A stretch of DNA of 64,000 nucleotides from positions 20,359,001-20,423,000 of the forward strand of contig CM044311.1 in the NCBI GenBank assembly GCA_024291935.2, read 5' to 3'. This stretch comes from Okapia johnstoni. Its lineage: Eukaryota; Chordata; Mammalia; Artiodactyla; Giraffidae. How positions within the stretch are numbered: the stretch's first letter is position 1; the number at the start of each line of letters is the position of its first letter. The notes beneath the pieces were generated by a model that worked only from the letters and a program-made list of their open reading frames with translations, was not told the DNA's origin and made no database searches. Position numbers and translations under genes: made by a program. Positions 45,009-57,075 of the stretch are shown one piece after another.

Positions 45009-45610
45009 AGTCATAGAGGAAGAATCAAGACTCAGCCAAATGTTTCGTGTCCAAAAAGTTAACAGGGAGCTGAACTATTTCTGGCTGGGCACCTGCCTAG
45101 TGGACCATTGCTAAGGTTTGTGCCTCAAGATAACTCACAATGACCTGGAACAAAATTAATGAAAATGGATTGCAGCTAAAAATATTGACCTGAAGGAATA
45201 AGAACAGATTTCAAGTTTTAAATGAAACCAAGGGTCTTGATTCACCACAAGAAGTGAAGAGAATCAGACACACAGATTCACAAAGACTGGGGGTGGGAGG
45301 GCAGGCCTCCACTATATTCCAATTGAGAGGAGTTATTGATAAATAAATGTCCCTAGTTCTAATCTGCTTGCATGGCCATTCTTGTAAACCATGCTATCAG
45401 TTCTCATATAAATACATTCAAGGAACATCCATTATTATATTCTTACTGTAATTATTGGCTTAATACATTATGTGGAGAGTAATAGCAAAAGAGAAATCAC
45501 AGTCTCTTCAATTTTTTTTCTACTTTATTCATCTTGGGAGGTGGTGGTAGGGAACTGTAGTTAAATATCAACTATGTATAATGAACTATTTTAAATACTG
45601 CACAGTGCAA
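45009..45610. other. Unique DNA
   Basis: Nothing recognised. Confidence 0.45.
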
Positions 45611-45735
45611 GGAATTCCCTGGTGGTCTAATGGTTAAGACTCAGCACTTTCACTGCCATGGCTTGGTTTCATTCCCTGGTTGGGGAACTACAATCACGTA
45701 AGCAATTGTAGTGTGGCCCAAAACAAATTAAGCAA
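45611..45735 (+). mobile_element. CHR-type SINE
   Basis: Clear match: ggaattccctggtggtctaa, tggttaagactcagcacttt, cattccctggttggggaact, then an A-rich end near 45720. Confidence 0.85.
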
Positions 45736-46944
45736 TTATTTAAATTAAAATTTTGCATTGTGTAAAGTAACAAGATTCAAGGGATTCTTGAATCTTGATT
45801 GTAAATTAGCAGTGAAAGAAAATAACCTATAAAGAATTATAACAGATTATTAATATTCATAAACTTACTTTAGTAACTTAGTAAATTGAACTAAATAAAT
45901 AATTTAACTTTTATTTTTGGTGTGTGTGCGTGTGTGTGTGTGTATGTGTGTTTTGAGCAAAAGGAACTTGATCAATCACACAGAAAACTTATGATGAGAA
46001 CAACTTTCAACTCTAACAGGGATTAGCACACATTTAAACTAACATATGCTAAGTCATGCTTCAGAAATCACTTTAGATATATAGAATGACACAAATTACA
46101 TTGTTTAAAAAATTAATTTAGATGGTGATTAAAAAAACTATTCCCAAATGGAATGAACTAAAAGTCAAAACCCAAACTAAAAGCACAAATTGTTCCAGTG
46201 TTATAGACACATAACATATTATAAAATACCCAAATTTGGTAACCATTATTTATCACTGCTCACAAGTCCACAGATCTGCTGGACAGTTCTCTGGACCCAG
46301 AATAGACTTACCTGATCTTGGCTGGGCTGGTGGACATAGAAAGAATTGATAAATCAATAGACCTTTACCGGAGTGCCTGCCAGTTGGTTGGTTATCTGCA
46401 AAGGTGAAGAGGTTCACTGGGCCACCTGTCCCTTGACATTCAGCAGGTGGGTGGCTTTTGTTTAAGAAGGAGAGAAGTTTCAAGAGAGAGAAGAGGACAC
46501 AAGATTTCAGGAGGCCCAGACTGAGAACTGGCACGCAGTCATCTCTGGTGTGTACTATCAGCCAAGGCAAGGCAGGAGGCCTTACAGATTCAAGGGTAGG
46601 GAAATATAGCTTCTACCTGTTAACGGAAAAGGTATCAATGGGTGTGAAACAGGAAGGAATGAAGAATTGCAGCCATTTTTGCAGTTTCCCAGAGCTGTTC
46701 AATCAAAGTGATGTTCTGCATTGCCAGAACATTTAAACAAGTTGTCTGGAAAAGTCTTCTTTACTTAAATCCTCAACTTTAACAAAGTTTTCTAAAAAAT
46801 ACCATATATGCATTGACTATAAACACAAAATATACCAAAATCAGTACAAATATTTCATCTTGTGTTTTTAGGAAAAAAAGGATTTTCAGCTATTTCCAGA
46901 AATACTGTTTCTGTAAAAGGTGAGAAAAGACAAGAAACACCTTG
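45736..46944. other. Unique DNA with a GT repeat
   Basis: An imperfect GT repeat lies at 45918-45951. 46250-46740 is less AT-rich and carries overlapping frames on both strands (46253-46570, 46458-46736) with no recognisable domain. It may be an old interspersed repeat. Confidence 0.4.
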
Positions 46945-47333
46945 TGTATTAGTCTTCTAGGACATCCACACCAAGTGCCACAGGCTGGGTGGCTTCCACA
47001 TCACAAATTTACTTTCTCACGGTTCTGGTGGCTTAAAGTCTGAGACTAAAGCACCAGCAAGTTTGATTTCATTCTGAGTCCTCTCTTTTAGGTGTGTCAG
47101 TGACCATCTTTTGCTGTGATCTCACACTGTCACACTTAAACCTGTGTGTCTCTGTACTCTAATCTCTACTTTTAAGAACAGGAGTCCTACAGATTTAGAG
47201 ATCAGCCATAGATCTCAATTTATCATAATTACCTGTATAAAAGTTCACTCTTCGAATACAGTTACATTCTGAGGTACCAGGGGTTAGGACTTCAATATAA
47301 AAATTTGGTGGAGGACATGATTCTAATATAGCA
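46945..47333 (-). mobile_element. MLT1-like (ERVL-MaLR) solo LTR, antisense
   Basis: On the plus strand: tgtattagtcttctaggaca, ccacaggctgggtggcttcc, tttctcacggttctggtggc and, at the far end, ctgaggtaccaggggttagg and aatttggtggaggacatgat. Together these span the whole MLT1 LTR in reverse. No internal sequence. Confidence 0.82.
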
Positions 47334-47357
47334 CCTTCTATACAAATGAAGAGATTT

Positions 47358-47572
47358 TCCCCAGGTAGTGTTAGTAGTAAATGTACTGCCTGACAATGCA
47401 GGAAACATAAGAGCTGCAGGTCTGACCCCTGGGTTGGGAAAATCCCATGGAGAAGGGAATGACAACCCACTCCAGTATTCTTGCCTGTAAAATCCTATGG
47501 ATGGAGGAGCCTGGCGGGCTACAGTCCATGGGTTCACAAAGAGTAGAATTCTACTGAGCAAGTTTCACTTTT
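47358..47572 (+). mobile_element. Bov-tA SINE
   Basis: Full copy, from ccaggtagtgttagtagtaa (diverged head) to the actgagcaagtttcactttt tail. Confidence 0.9.
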
Positions 47573-47699
47573 CTCTTTTTCACTTTCTTATTTAACTCTT
47601 ATGCCCATTAAAGTTTCTCTAATATCACTCTATAATATGCCTTCTTCCCTAAATGTGATATTTGGATGTGTTTTGTTTTTGTTCTTGTCTTGTTTTTTT

Positions 47700-47890
47700 G
47701 TTTTTTTTTTTAATTGAAGTATAGATGCTTTACACTGCTATGTCAGTTTCTGCTGTATAGAGAAGTGAATCAGCCATACTTATACATATATGCCCCTTTT
47801 TTAGATTTCCTTCCCATTTAGGTCACCACAGAACACTGAGTGGAGTTCCCTGTTCTAGATGCTATAGTGTTCTTGATGTAGACTCTGCAC
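47700..47890 (-). mobile_element. L1 3' UTR, antisense, with T-run
   Basis: A T-run (the L1 A-tail in reverse) is followed by aattgaagtatagatgcttt, gtttctgctgtatagagaag and ttcccatttaggtcaccaca. Same family as 6530 and 57985. Confidence 0.75.
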
Positions 47891-48897
47891 TGTTGTTAAC
47901 ATTGCCTCCACAATTCTGTTCACACACTCCTCTGCAGAGACCACTGGGAATGAATATTATTCTCTGCTTACTCTCTTGAGAATTATCTGTGCCCTACTTT
48001 AATACACAAGATTTCTTTTCATGCTTTTTGAATAAACTTTTATGGCTTAATAAATATATACATGGATAGAACACCTCAGTGAGTAGAATTGGAAAATTTT
48101 GGAGAGACTCGAATTTTGGGATGGATTTTGGCATCAATCTTTTATCTTCATTTCAGCACAGTGCCAGGAAAAGATAACAAAGTAGGTGAAGATCTTTTAC
48201 ACATGATGGCTTTTTAATACATATTACATATGTACATATAGTGCACGCATTTATTATCTGTTTATTATGTTTATCTCAGTCCTCGAGAAGGAGGTGGGTA
48301 TATTGTAATTCCTATTTTCTGTCTGTGTGTATGTGTTTATGTACAAATAGATTTTTAAGAGTTCTGAAGATGCAGTTAATACAGGGAGTGAAATTAAAAA
48401 AGCTAGAATCTCCACTCTTTCTTTCACTTCTATATCCATTTTGTAACTACTTAGAAAACTGCAGTTGCCTTGCTCTGAAGAAATCTATATTCACCAGAGA
48501 ATAGAAGACTGTTTCAAAAGATTTTTTTTTCTATACCAAGGCATAGTCACAGACTTCACTATGTGGAAACAAATGAAATACTCTAGATGCATCTATTTAT
48601 CTCAATGACTGTATTGCTTTCTTCTACAAATTTAAGATATTCTTTAATTAACAGGTAATTGCACATCAGGCTTGAAAATATTTCCTAAAAGACAGCTACT
48701 TCTTGGTTTTAAGAGACTGGGTAAACAAAGCAAAATACTCTTGAACAAGTACACTGACAACTAGACCCCTGGCATTTTACCAGAGCTACTCTAGAAGTAA
48801 ATGAATCTCTGAATCTATTATTCACTCAAGGACACGTGACTTGTACACTAAAATATTTATATATATATATAATTTCACAAAATAAAAAAGTATAACA
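47891..48897. other. Unique DNA
   Basis: Nothing recognised. The frame at 48241-48504 has no domain or gene context. Confidence 0.45.
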
Positions 48898-49018
48898 AGG
48901 ACTTCCCTGACAGTCCAGTGGTTAAACTCAGCACTTCCAATGCAAGGGGCATGGGTTCCTTCTTCCCTGGTCAGGCAACTGAGAACCCATGTGCCATGAG
49001 ATACAACCAAAAATATAA
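48898..49018 (+). mobile_element. CHR-type SINE
   Basis: From aaggacttccctgacagtcc through gtggttaaactcagcacttc to tgccatgagatacaacc and an A-rich end. Flanks aaaaagtataacaag and aaaaagcataagaaa are similar and may be its duplication. Confidence 0.82.
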
Positions 49019-49109
49019 AAAGCATAAGAAAATAATATACAAGTTTCTGTGATTGTAAATGAGTCATAGAACATTTCTATAGTTTGTTTTTGCATTTATT
49101 TATTTCTTT

Positions 49110-49590
49110 TTTTAAAAACTTCTTTTCCATTATAGGTTAGTGCAAGATATTGAATTCCCTGTGCTGTATAGTAGGTCCTCATTGCTTATCTATATTATAA
49201 ACAGTAGTTTGTATCTGTTAATCCCAAACTCCTAATTCATCCCTCCCCTTTCTTTTCCCCTTTGGTGCATACATGAACGTTCAGTCACTCCGTCATGTCC
49301 GACTCATTGTGACCCCCATGGACTGCAGCCCATCAGGCTTCTCTGTCCATGGAATTCTCCAGACAAGAATACTGGAGTGGGTTGCCATGTTCTCCTCCAG
49401 GGGATCTTCCTGAACCAGGGATCAAACCCATACTTCTATGGCTCCTGCATGGGTTCTTTACCACTGAGCTACCTGGAAAGTCTTCCACTTTGGTAATCTT
49501 AAGTTTGTTTCCTAAGTCTGTGAGTCTGTTTCTGTTCTGTAAATAAATTCATTTTTATATCATATTTCACTCTATGTTTTCAAAAAGGGA
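49110..49590 (-). mobile_element. L1 3' UTR, antisense, split by a SINE
   Basis: Left part: attgaattccctgtgctgta, tagtaggtcctcattgctta. Right part after the SINE: aagtttgtttcctaagtctg, tgagtctgtttctgttctgt. These are consecutive blocks of the same L1 family. Confidence 0.7.
49268..49489 (-). mobile_element. Bov-tA SINE inside an L1
   Basis: From gcatacatgaacgttcagtc (tail side) to gagctacctggaaagtcttc (head). Short duplication ctttggt on both sides (49260-49266 and 49490-49496). Confidence 0.88.
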
Positions 49591-49629
49591 TCCTAAGTAG
49601 ATTTCTTTTCTTTTTAATTTTCTTGTAAA

Positions 49630-49725
49630 GTTCAGCACATTTGTTGACAATTTTGGAGCTAGAATTCAAACCCAGAGCTTTCTTGAACTTAAACATGTGC
49701 TCTTTTTACTATGCCATATTGCATA
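49630..49725 (+). mobile_element. MIR SINE, 3' half
   Basis: gagctagaattcaaacccag, then catgtgctctttttactatg and ccatattgc, matching the MIR end. Confidence 0.6.
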
Positions 49726-50012
49726 GTATAAGCTAAACTTGTTCATGTTACTTCCTTAATTATCTTGGTTTAGAAACAGCTTGAAGACAGATAACCATCT
49801 CCATTTAAACACAGAGAGCAAATGTTTCTAGTTATACAGATATGTGACTTCTGCAGCTCAATCAGGTGGACATTTGGAATGTTTTTCTCTAATTGCAAGA
49901 CCCCTGATAGATGCCTGACATTTTTTTCTAAACTTTCTACAAAAATTCATCATATTACTCTGAGAATATTGTGCCACAAATAGCTGGAAACCCATGAACC
50001 TTGACCATTCTT

Positions 50013-50288
50013 GTTCTTGCTGTTGTTCAGTCACTCCGTCATGTATGACTCTTTGTGACCCCATGGACTGCAGCATATCAGTCTTCCCTGTCCTTCGCCA
50101 TCTCCCAGAGCTTGCTCAGACTCATGTCCATTGAGTCAGTGATGCCATCCAACTATCTCGTCCTCTGTCGTCCGCTTCTCTTCCTGCCTTCAATCTTCCC
50201 CGGCATCAGGATCTTTTCTAATGAGTCACCTCTTCACATCAGGTGACCAAAGTATTGGAGCTTCAGCTTCAGGATCAGTCTTTCCAAC
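50013..50288 (-). mobile_element. BovB LINE 3' end with duplication
   Basis: 276 bp of antisense BovB, from gttcttgctgttgttcagtc to tcaggatcagtctttccaac. Exact 10-bp duplication gaccattctt at 50003-50012 and 50289-50298. Confidence 0.9.
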
Positions 50289-50298
50289 GACCATTCTT

Positions 50299-50747
50299 AT
50301 CTCTTGACAAATTGGCATTGTGGCTATTACCTTGCTTCATTTAAACTCTAATTTTTTTTTTAGATCATCTCTAAACTCTAATGACTTCAGTTGAATTTCT
50401 CACAGTCGTCTGATCTACAGCCTCTCTCCCCGAATCTGCTGATTAGACATCGCAGTCTTGTGACTGCCTTTATTATTATTTTGGCCCCCAGGACAGTGAC
50501 TATCTAATACTAGGACAACATGATCCTGATTAGCTGCAAACCTGAGATGGTGTGTTTTCTTGAACTTATCCATATGCCAATATTAACAAGAAAGTTTGGG
50601 ATATTGAACAAAATAACTAAGAAATGATACTATGTAGTATATATATTTATTTTTCTCTGGCTATCTTCTCTCCAGTGCTCTGAGACATTCACAATTGGTA
50701 GAAAAATACTGTATTATTTTTCTGAACTAGGTAGGATATAACATATT
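50299..50747. other. Unique DNA
   Basis: Nothing recognised. Confidence 0.45.
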
Positions 50748-50975
50748 TTGCTAAGTCGCTTTAGTCATGCCCTACTCTTCACAACCCTATGGACTATAGC
50801 CCACCAGGCTCCTCTGCCCATGGGATCCTCCAGGCAACAATACTGGAGTAGGTTCCCATGCCCTCCTCCAGGGGATCTTCCAGAGCCAGGGATCTAACTC
50901 GCATCAACTGCATCTCTTATGTCTCCTGCATTGTCATGCAGGTTCTTTACTACTAGCACCATCTGGGAAGACTTT
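50748..50975 (-). mobile_element. Bov-tA SINE
   Basis: Full minus-strand copy, from gctaagtcgctttagtcatg to agcaccatctgggaagactt. Confidence 0.92.
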
Positions 50976-53029
50976 GTACTTGTATCTAAATTAATTGATA
51001 AATTACATTTAAAAAGTCGCTGAAAACATGTTAAATCCTCTTCTGAACCCTTCAGTACCCTTCTTTGCAGAAAAGTTACTGTAGCAAGGCTGTCCTTCCT
51101 TTGATTTTTAACTCTGGCTCTTGCTATCCTTTGGCTAGATGGTGAGCTTGTTTGTTCTCTTCTCTGTGGATCACCAGCGGCTGCCTTTCTCTGACAGGGA
51201 CTCTCCCCTGAATGGGAATTTGGAGCTGTTTATGTCTTTGTTCTTTTGTAGTCAATCTGTAGATGTTTTGTTCGCTCACATCCTTGATTAACTTGAAGAT
51301 TTTTATCATTCATATCACACCCTTTCAGTATACTTCTCTGCTGGCCTCCGTTTTTTGCCTGTAAATGCACATTCTTCTATTGTCCTGGTCTAATTTCAGT
51401 GTATCCCTTAACTGATTCTTTCTTCTGAGTTGTATTTGTTTCTTTGCTTTCCTGATGTCTTTGCCCTGTTTTACTAATAGAAGATTCTGGGCTGGTTTGT
51501 GGGAGATGGTATTCTATGGGCATGAAGAAATACGGCTAGAAAGGCTAGGCTCTTTTTCATTACCTATTTTGAATTGGGGGAAAAAAAGTCAGTCTTGATC
51601 CCACAAGAAATCTGTTTGAAGCATCCTGGAAGAAGGCTTGAAAGTGCTATGCCTTTGCAGTGCACACACCATTGAAAAATGCAGGGATCTAAGTGTCCTA
51701 TTATTTATGGAGATTTCTATGAGATCCCTCCCCCATCTGTATGCACATTTTTATGCTCCTCTAAATAGATCTTAAACTACAGAAAATGTAAATAACTTCC
51801 CACTACATTGTATTCTGCAGCCAGTAAAGTCATAGATTCTTCCTGGATTTGTTTTTTGGCTACATCTATAAAACACCTTTAAATGAATGTTTACAAGAGG
51901 ACCTCCTGCATCAGTTTTCCTGTTTACATGCTGGTCTGCTCAGTGCATTTAAATTACTACATAACTCCTTCAGCTCAATTGCTTTTGGAAATGGGAAACC
52001 CACTGTGGTTTCTTGAAATCTGGATGTGAAAAATTCATCAACATTTTTTTTTCTTTTTATTTATTCTAGAAATTCAATCTGCCAGGAGAAACCGGGTGTA
52101 AAGAGGTAAAAGCAAGGTGTCATAAGTCATTCATAACATTTTCTTATTTAATGATTCATTTAACCATATGGATCTGAAATGCTGCTCTAAAATCAGCAGC
52201 CAAGGTGTCATTTCATTTACATACACATCCACCCTCACCTCTCTTTGTTCTCTCTTCCTATCTCATTGTCATTAGCTATAAGAAGATTTCAAATAAATTT
52301 AAATTAATTTCTTCTTCTTAGGGAGATGTTGAAAAAACATGTTAAAAGTTGAGACAATAGATGTGGATTATTTTACTGGACAGAGTAATATGGCAAGGCC
52401 AGAATCTTAGAAGTCTCAATTTCCATCAGCCTAGGTAAGCAATTCCATTGAGACTTGACCATGTTTTTGCTTATGCATATTCTTTCTTTAGCTCCTGTCT
52501 GGTACTTTAAAAGCCCAAGTTGCATGAAAATGGAGGGCTTTTGAAGCTACCTCTATTAAATAGAATGTATAAAGTTTTTTTTTTTTAATTGCTCTTTATG
52601 CAGAGATTATTAATGCTGCAATGACACTAAAGAGTATTAAATGCAAATTTGCGAAGCTCTGAAGAGCTTTATTAAGATCAGAAACATTTTATTGTGTCAA
52701 TTCAGTAGCTATTTTAATGAAAATCTGGCTAAATAAATCTCAGCGGAAGCCACCACAGATATTGTATCTTGTGTTTTGGGGAATAAGCAACTAAATTTGG
52801 CAGAGAGGTGAGAGAAGCCTGTAAGAGGAAGAAGAAGATTGGAAGGGGTGAAGGATAGGGTTATAATCTAGATTTTAGAATAATTCCCTCCATTTTATTT
52901 ATTGAAATTATAATTGGGCACCATACAAACCAATTATCTGTCTTTTGATACTAGTTTGCATCTCCTTTTTCAAATAAACAAATGGTATTTCTTAACTTTT
53001 CTAAGTGAAGAAATATGTGTGTAAACTTG
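50976..53029. other. Unique DNA
   Basis: Two kilobases without a recognised family. The reverse frame at 51124-51309 has no domain. A T-run lies at 52576-52586. Confidence 0.45.
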
Positions 53030-53173
53030 AAAGAGAGGTAGGAAGAAAAAAAAGGAGGAAAGGAGGAATTTTGAAAGAAGAAAAAAGCAGGAAAAAAACA
53101 AAGATAGAAAGAAGGAGGAAAAGAGGCAGAAAGGAAGGGAGGAAGGAAGGATGGAGGGAGGGAGGGAAAGCAA
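53030..53173 (+). repeat. Polypurine tract (GGAA/GGGA-rich)
   Basis: About 140 bases almost purely A and G on the plus strand, ending in aggaaggaagg and gagggagggaggg. Translations of it (Lys/Arg/Glu-rich, or Leu/Ser/Phe-rich on the other strand) are composition artefacts. Confidence 0.93.
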
Positions 53174-53396
53174 GGCAGTATTTTTGAATGGGGGCACTAA
53201 CTTTTTCAACTTGATTAATGTTGATGGGCTTCTTCCTAACTATGGTGGCCTGATCTTCCTTTGCTTACAGCATTTACTTTAGAAAACCTACAATTGTGAT
53301 TTCTGTCTCTGCCCCTTTGAGAAATAAATCTACCACTTGGAAAGCATTTTTCAAGGACCTGAATGTCATCCTCTGATGTGTAATTTGAAAGATAGG

Positions 53397-53615
53397 TGAG
53401 TGAGTGAGTGAGTGAAGTCCCTCAGTCCTGTCCGACTCTTTGCGACCCCATGGACTGTAGCCCACCAGGCTCCTCCGTCCCTGGGATTCTCCAGGCAAGA
53501 GTACTGGAGTGGGTTGCCATTTCCTTCTCCAGGAGATCTTCCCCACCCAAGGATTGAACCTGGGTCTCCCGCATTGTAGACGGACGCTTTACTGTCTGAG
53601 CCACCAGGGAAGACC
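53397..53615 (-). mobile_element. Bov-tA SINE with GTGA tail
   Basis: Well-preserved minus-strand copy, tail side gtgagtgagtgagtgagtga, head side gagccaccagggaagacc. Imperfect duplication ttgaaagatagg / ttgaaagctaagg at 53385-53396 and 53616-53628. Confidence 0.93.
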
Positions 53616-53628
53616 TTGAAAGCTAAGG

Positions 53629-53939
53629 TGTCTATATCATAGTTTTTGCCAGGGGTTAGAGTAAGGACAGTCTGACTTCTATAAGCTAAGGCTATGGGAT
53701 GGCCTCATCTCATCAGCCAACCTCCCTCCTACTGTTTTCCAGTACTTTTCCATTAGCCCAAGCTGGAGTCTAAAATTCCTCTCACCATTGTTTTCAGCAG
53801 ATTTGAGTTCAGTCTGTCTCCCCTGCTGTAGGTCTTGACTCCTATTACAATTACATTCAATAAAGCCTTCTTTTTACTCTTCTTAGTGTGTCTGATATAA
53901 TATTTCTTGCACAGAAGGATCACTAGTGTGCAAAACAAA
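53629..53939. other. Unique DNA
   Basis: Nothing recognised. Confidence 0.45.
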
Positions 53940-54055
53940 AGCCCTATGCTCTGGTCTTGGAATGTGCAATTGAGTCAACATGTAACCTTTTACAAGTCTT
54001 TTAACATTTCTGAATATCAGCTTTTTCATCTTTCACTTGAGACTGTCAGTCTATA
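53940..54055 (-). mobile_element. Probable MIR SINE
   Basis: Antisense MIR core: tgtaaccttttacaagtctt, ttaacatttctgaatatcag, ctttttcatcttt. Confidence 0.5.
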
Positions 54056-54222
54056 AGTATGTCTCAGCAGGTGTACTATTACTATTTTGAAGGAAACAAT
54101 CTTGGTTAAATGATTCTGACACCATACATTGTACAAAGATCAGTACCCTTGATACTTGTCCATCAAATGAAGATAGTGCCCAGGGATTATGATAATGAAA
54201 ACTCTTACTTTGTTACTCAAAG

Positions 54223-54441
54223 TTAAAGTGAAAGTGTTAGTCATTCAGTCATGTTTGACTCTTTACGACCCCATGGACTGTAGTCCACCAGGCTCCTCTG
54301 TCCATAGAATTCTCCAGGCAAGAATACTGGAGTGGGTTGCCATTCCCTCCACCAAGGGATCTTCCTGACCCAAGGATGGAACGTGGGTCTCCTGCATTTC
54401 AGGCAGATTCTTTACCATCGGAGCCACCAGGAAACTGTTTC
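54223..54441 (-). mobile_element. Bov-tA SINE with clean duplication
   Basis: From ttaaagtgaaagtgttagtc to ggagccaccaggaaactgtt. Exact 12-bp duplication tgttactcaaag at 54211-54222 and 54442-54453. Confidence 0.94.
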
Positions 54442-54559
54442 TGTTACTCAAAGGTGGCCCTCAAACCAAAATCATAATTACCAGAAAACCGTTAGAAACG
54501 CAAAGTCTCAAGCCTTAACTTAGACCTACCGAATCAGATCAGAAATATCAAAAATCAGC

Positions 54560-56190
54560 TGATTTCGAAGGTTTGTTTCATCTTTGATTTAGTTGTTTTT
54601 TAATACCTTTCAAGAATATTTTATAATTTTCTGTCTAGTAGTCTTGAAAAGTTTTGTTAGATTTATTCATAGTTATTTCATATGTTATTGCATATAATGA
54701 TGAGTGTATATTTAAATTTTTGTAACTCTTTACCCAGTTTACTCAAGTTTGTTTTCAATTTGGTCATTTTTTCAACCAAATCATTGTGCTCACTGAAGAG
54801 TTCTAATAATGTGCTTGACTTATTTTAAAATCTTTCAATATTTTCAGAGAATGACATTTTTATTACTTCTTTTCGATCCCTTCTATCTTTATTTTTTTCT
54901 AAGACTGTTTTGAAATGATCATAATGGACATCCTTCTTTCACTTCTGTTTTAAGAGTAAATTTTTGTCATTTTGCCATTGAGTTTATTAAATAAAGGAGG
55001 ATTCCTTAAATTTCTAGTTTGCTAGATATGTCATTATTGTGTTTGATAGGTTCATTTATAAGTTTTCTTAATTCATTGAGATGAATATAACATTTTTCCT
55101 TTATTTTAAGCTTGTGAATAAAATAATTCATTCTCAAGTGTTAAATATGTTCTACATTTCCAGAATAAATCCAATATAGATGTGATCTATTTTTCTTTAT
55201 GTATATTAATAAATTGCTTTGCTAATATTTTTCTTAGAATTTCTGGTGAATGTAATCTCTGATTTGTCTTTCTTGTCAAGTCCTTACATGTTTTATTTCC
55301 AGGAAGTCACTGGTAATAAAACTTGTGGAATAGTTTTACAGTCTATGAAAAAACTTTTGGAATATTAGATTTTCTAAATTGTTTTTATTTTTCTCGAGCA
55401 GAAATCATCTATAAAGATAACTGTAGCTAATATTTTCTTGGTGAGAAGTATTTCATTCTGTATTTAGTTTAATATCTACTAAATATCAAGCTTTTCTATT
55501 TGTTCTTTCATTTTAGTACATTTTTGTTTTAATAAGACTGTCCATTTGTCTTGTTTTTCATATTTTGTCAAAAACTATATTATTGTTATATAATGGTATT
55601 TTATTATTAATATGTGTTAAACTTTATTTTGCATTATCTTATGTATTTCATTTAATATTTTTTATTTTTATATTTATTGAGACTGAGAAACTTGTCAAAA
55701 GTTTCCAGTTTTTATTATTGAGAATGGTTATTTGTTACTGCTTTTTATCTTGATAAGTTTCAGAATAATTTATTATTTGTATTAATCTTTTAAAAGCCTT
55801 AATATATGGCTGTTTTGTTCTTTCTTTTATGAGCTGATTCCTATTTTATTAATCTCTACTTTATCTGTTCTCTTTTGTATAATCTCTTAAATTAATTTAT
55901 TTTTTCCTGACTTTTTGAGATAGCTATTAGCTCATGCTTTTCACCTTTTTTTTGTTTTTCGTTTTTAAATGCTGTATGTTACCTATGTGTGTGTGTGTGC
56001 TCAGTCACTCACTCGTGACCAACTCTTTGTGACCCCATGGACCCATAGATTGTAGCCCTCCAGGCTCTTCTGTCCATGGAATACTCCAGGCAAGAATATT
56101 GGAGTGGTTTGCCATTTCATACTCCAATAATATCTATGTATTTTCTTCTAAATATCATTTCAGTAGTATCCCACAATTTATGGTATGTAT
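54560..56190 (-). mobile_element. Old L1 ORF2 region, antisense
   Basis: A 1.6-kb AT-rich stretch whose plus strand follows the reverse complement of L1 ORF2. Examples: gttagatttattcatagtta; tcattgagatgaatataaca; ttccagaataaatccaatat; attgctttgctaatattttt; tgagctgattcctattttat and, after an interrupting SINE, tcagtagtatcccacaattt. No open frame of useful length remains. The similarity may continue weakly to about 56410. Confidence 0.72.
55988..56127 (-). mobile_element. Bov-tA SINE body, 5'-truncated
   Basis: GT-type tail (tgtgtgtgtgtgtgctcagt) and BovB-derived body up to tttgccatttcatactcc. The tRNA-like head is missing. It interrupts the L1 at 54560, with a short possible duplication, ctatgt. 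Contains a local duplication around gaccccatggacccatag. Confidence 0.85.
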
Positions 56191-56534
56191 TACCACAGGG
56201 ATTGAGCCAGTTTACATTACTGTTAGCAATGCAAGGAAATTCTCCTTCCCTATCCCACTTCACATGAACTTCTCCTCGCAACAGCAAAATGCATTCTCAA
56301 ACTATTTCTAATGTTTGCTATGGTAGAAATGTAATAGTAGCACCACATTATAGATTTCATTTGAAAAATATTTGAGAAACTTTACATATGTTTAAAAGCC
56401 ATTCCATTAGTATTTTCTTTACTACTAACACTCAGTTCATTTACTTTTTCTATGTGCTATTAAGATTTTTGTTCTTATTCTCTTTATCTGTTAAATAAAC
56501 TGTAATTCTTTTTGTGATATTAGTTGCAAAGATT
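56191..56534. other. Diverged sequence, possibly more L1
   Basis: Weak resemblance to antisense L1 (ccagtttacattactgttag). Otherwise nothing recognised. Confidence 0.35.
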
Positions 56535-56547
56535 TGTACCAGTTTAT

Positions 56548-56662
56548 TATAGACCTGGGTTTGATCCCTGAGTTGGAAAGATCCCCTGGAGAAGGGAACA
56601 GCTATCCACTTCAGTATTCTGGCCTGGGGAATTCCATGCACTGTATAGTCCATCAAGGCAGA
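56548..56662 (+). mobile_element. Bov-tA SINE fragment
   Basis: From the distal head (acctgggtttgatccctgag) to tgcactgtatagtccatcaa. Lacks the proximal head and the 3' end. Directly followed by a complete SINE in the same orientation. Confidence 0.85.
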
Positions 56663-56872
56663 TTGTGGCTCAGATGGTAAAGCATCTGCCTGGGATGTGG
56701 GAGACCTGGGTTTGATCCCTGGGTTGGGAAGATCCCCTGGAGAAGAAAATGGCAACCTACTCCAGTACTCTTGCCTAGAAAATCCCATGGATGGAGAAGC
56801 CTGGTATAGGCTATAGTCCATGGGGTTGCAAAGAGTTGGACACAACTGAGCAATTTCACTTTCACTTTTACC
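56663..56872 (+). mobile_element. Bov-tA SINE
   Basis: Complete copy from ggcagattgtggctcagatg to gagcaatttcactttcactt. It lies head-to-tail behind the fragment at 56548, forming a SINE pair. Confidence 0.92.
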
Positions 56873-56914
56873 TTTATGATTTTTTTCTTCCAGAAATGAT
56901 CAGCTTTTAGTGTC

Positions 56915-56936
56915 GAGGGTTTTTTTTTTTTTTTGA
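56915..56936. repeat. T-run
   Basis: An uninterrupted run of about 16 T. Confidence 0.9.
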
Positions 56937-57075
56937 AGCTTTTTACTTTATTTTATATATTAGAAGTGTTCTGTACTCTGATAAAATAATAATAATTTTC
57001 CCATGTTTCCTCTTGTATTTCAAATATTTCTTGTTTTGCTGTGTTTAAATCATTTGTCAATCTAATTATTTTGGT

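Noticed and set aside
46253..46736. 105- and 92-codon frames on opposite strands that suggested exons
   Set aside because: No recognisable protein, no matching splice or promoter context, and overlapping opposite frames. Probably an old repeat or chance.
53005..53187. Lys/Arg/Glu-rich 60-codon frame
   Set aside because: Produced by the polypurine tract; composition artefact.
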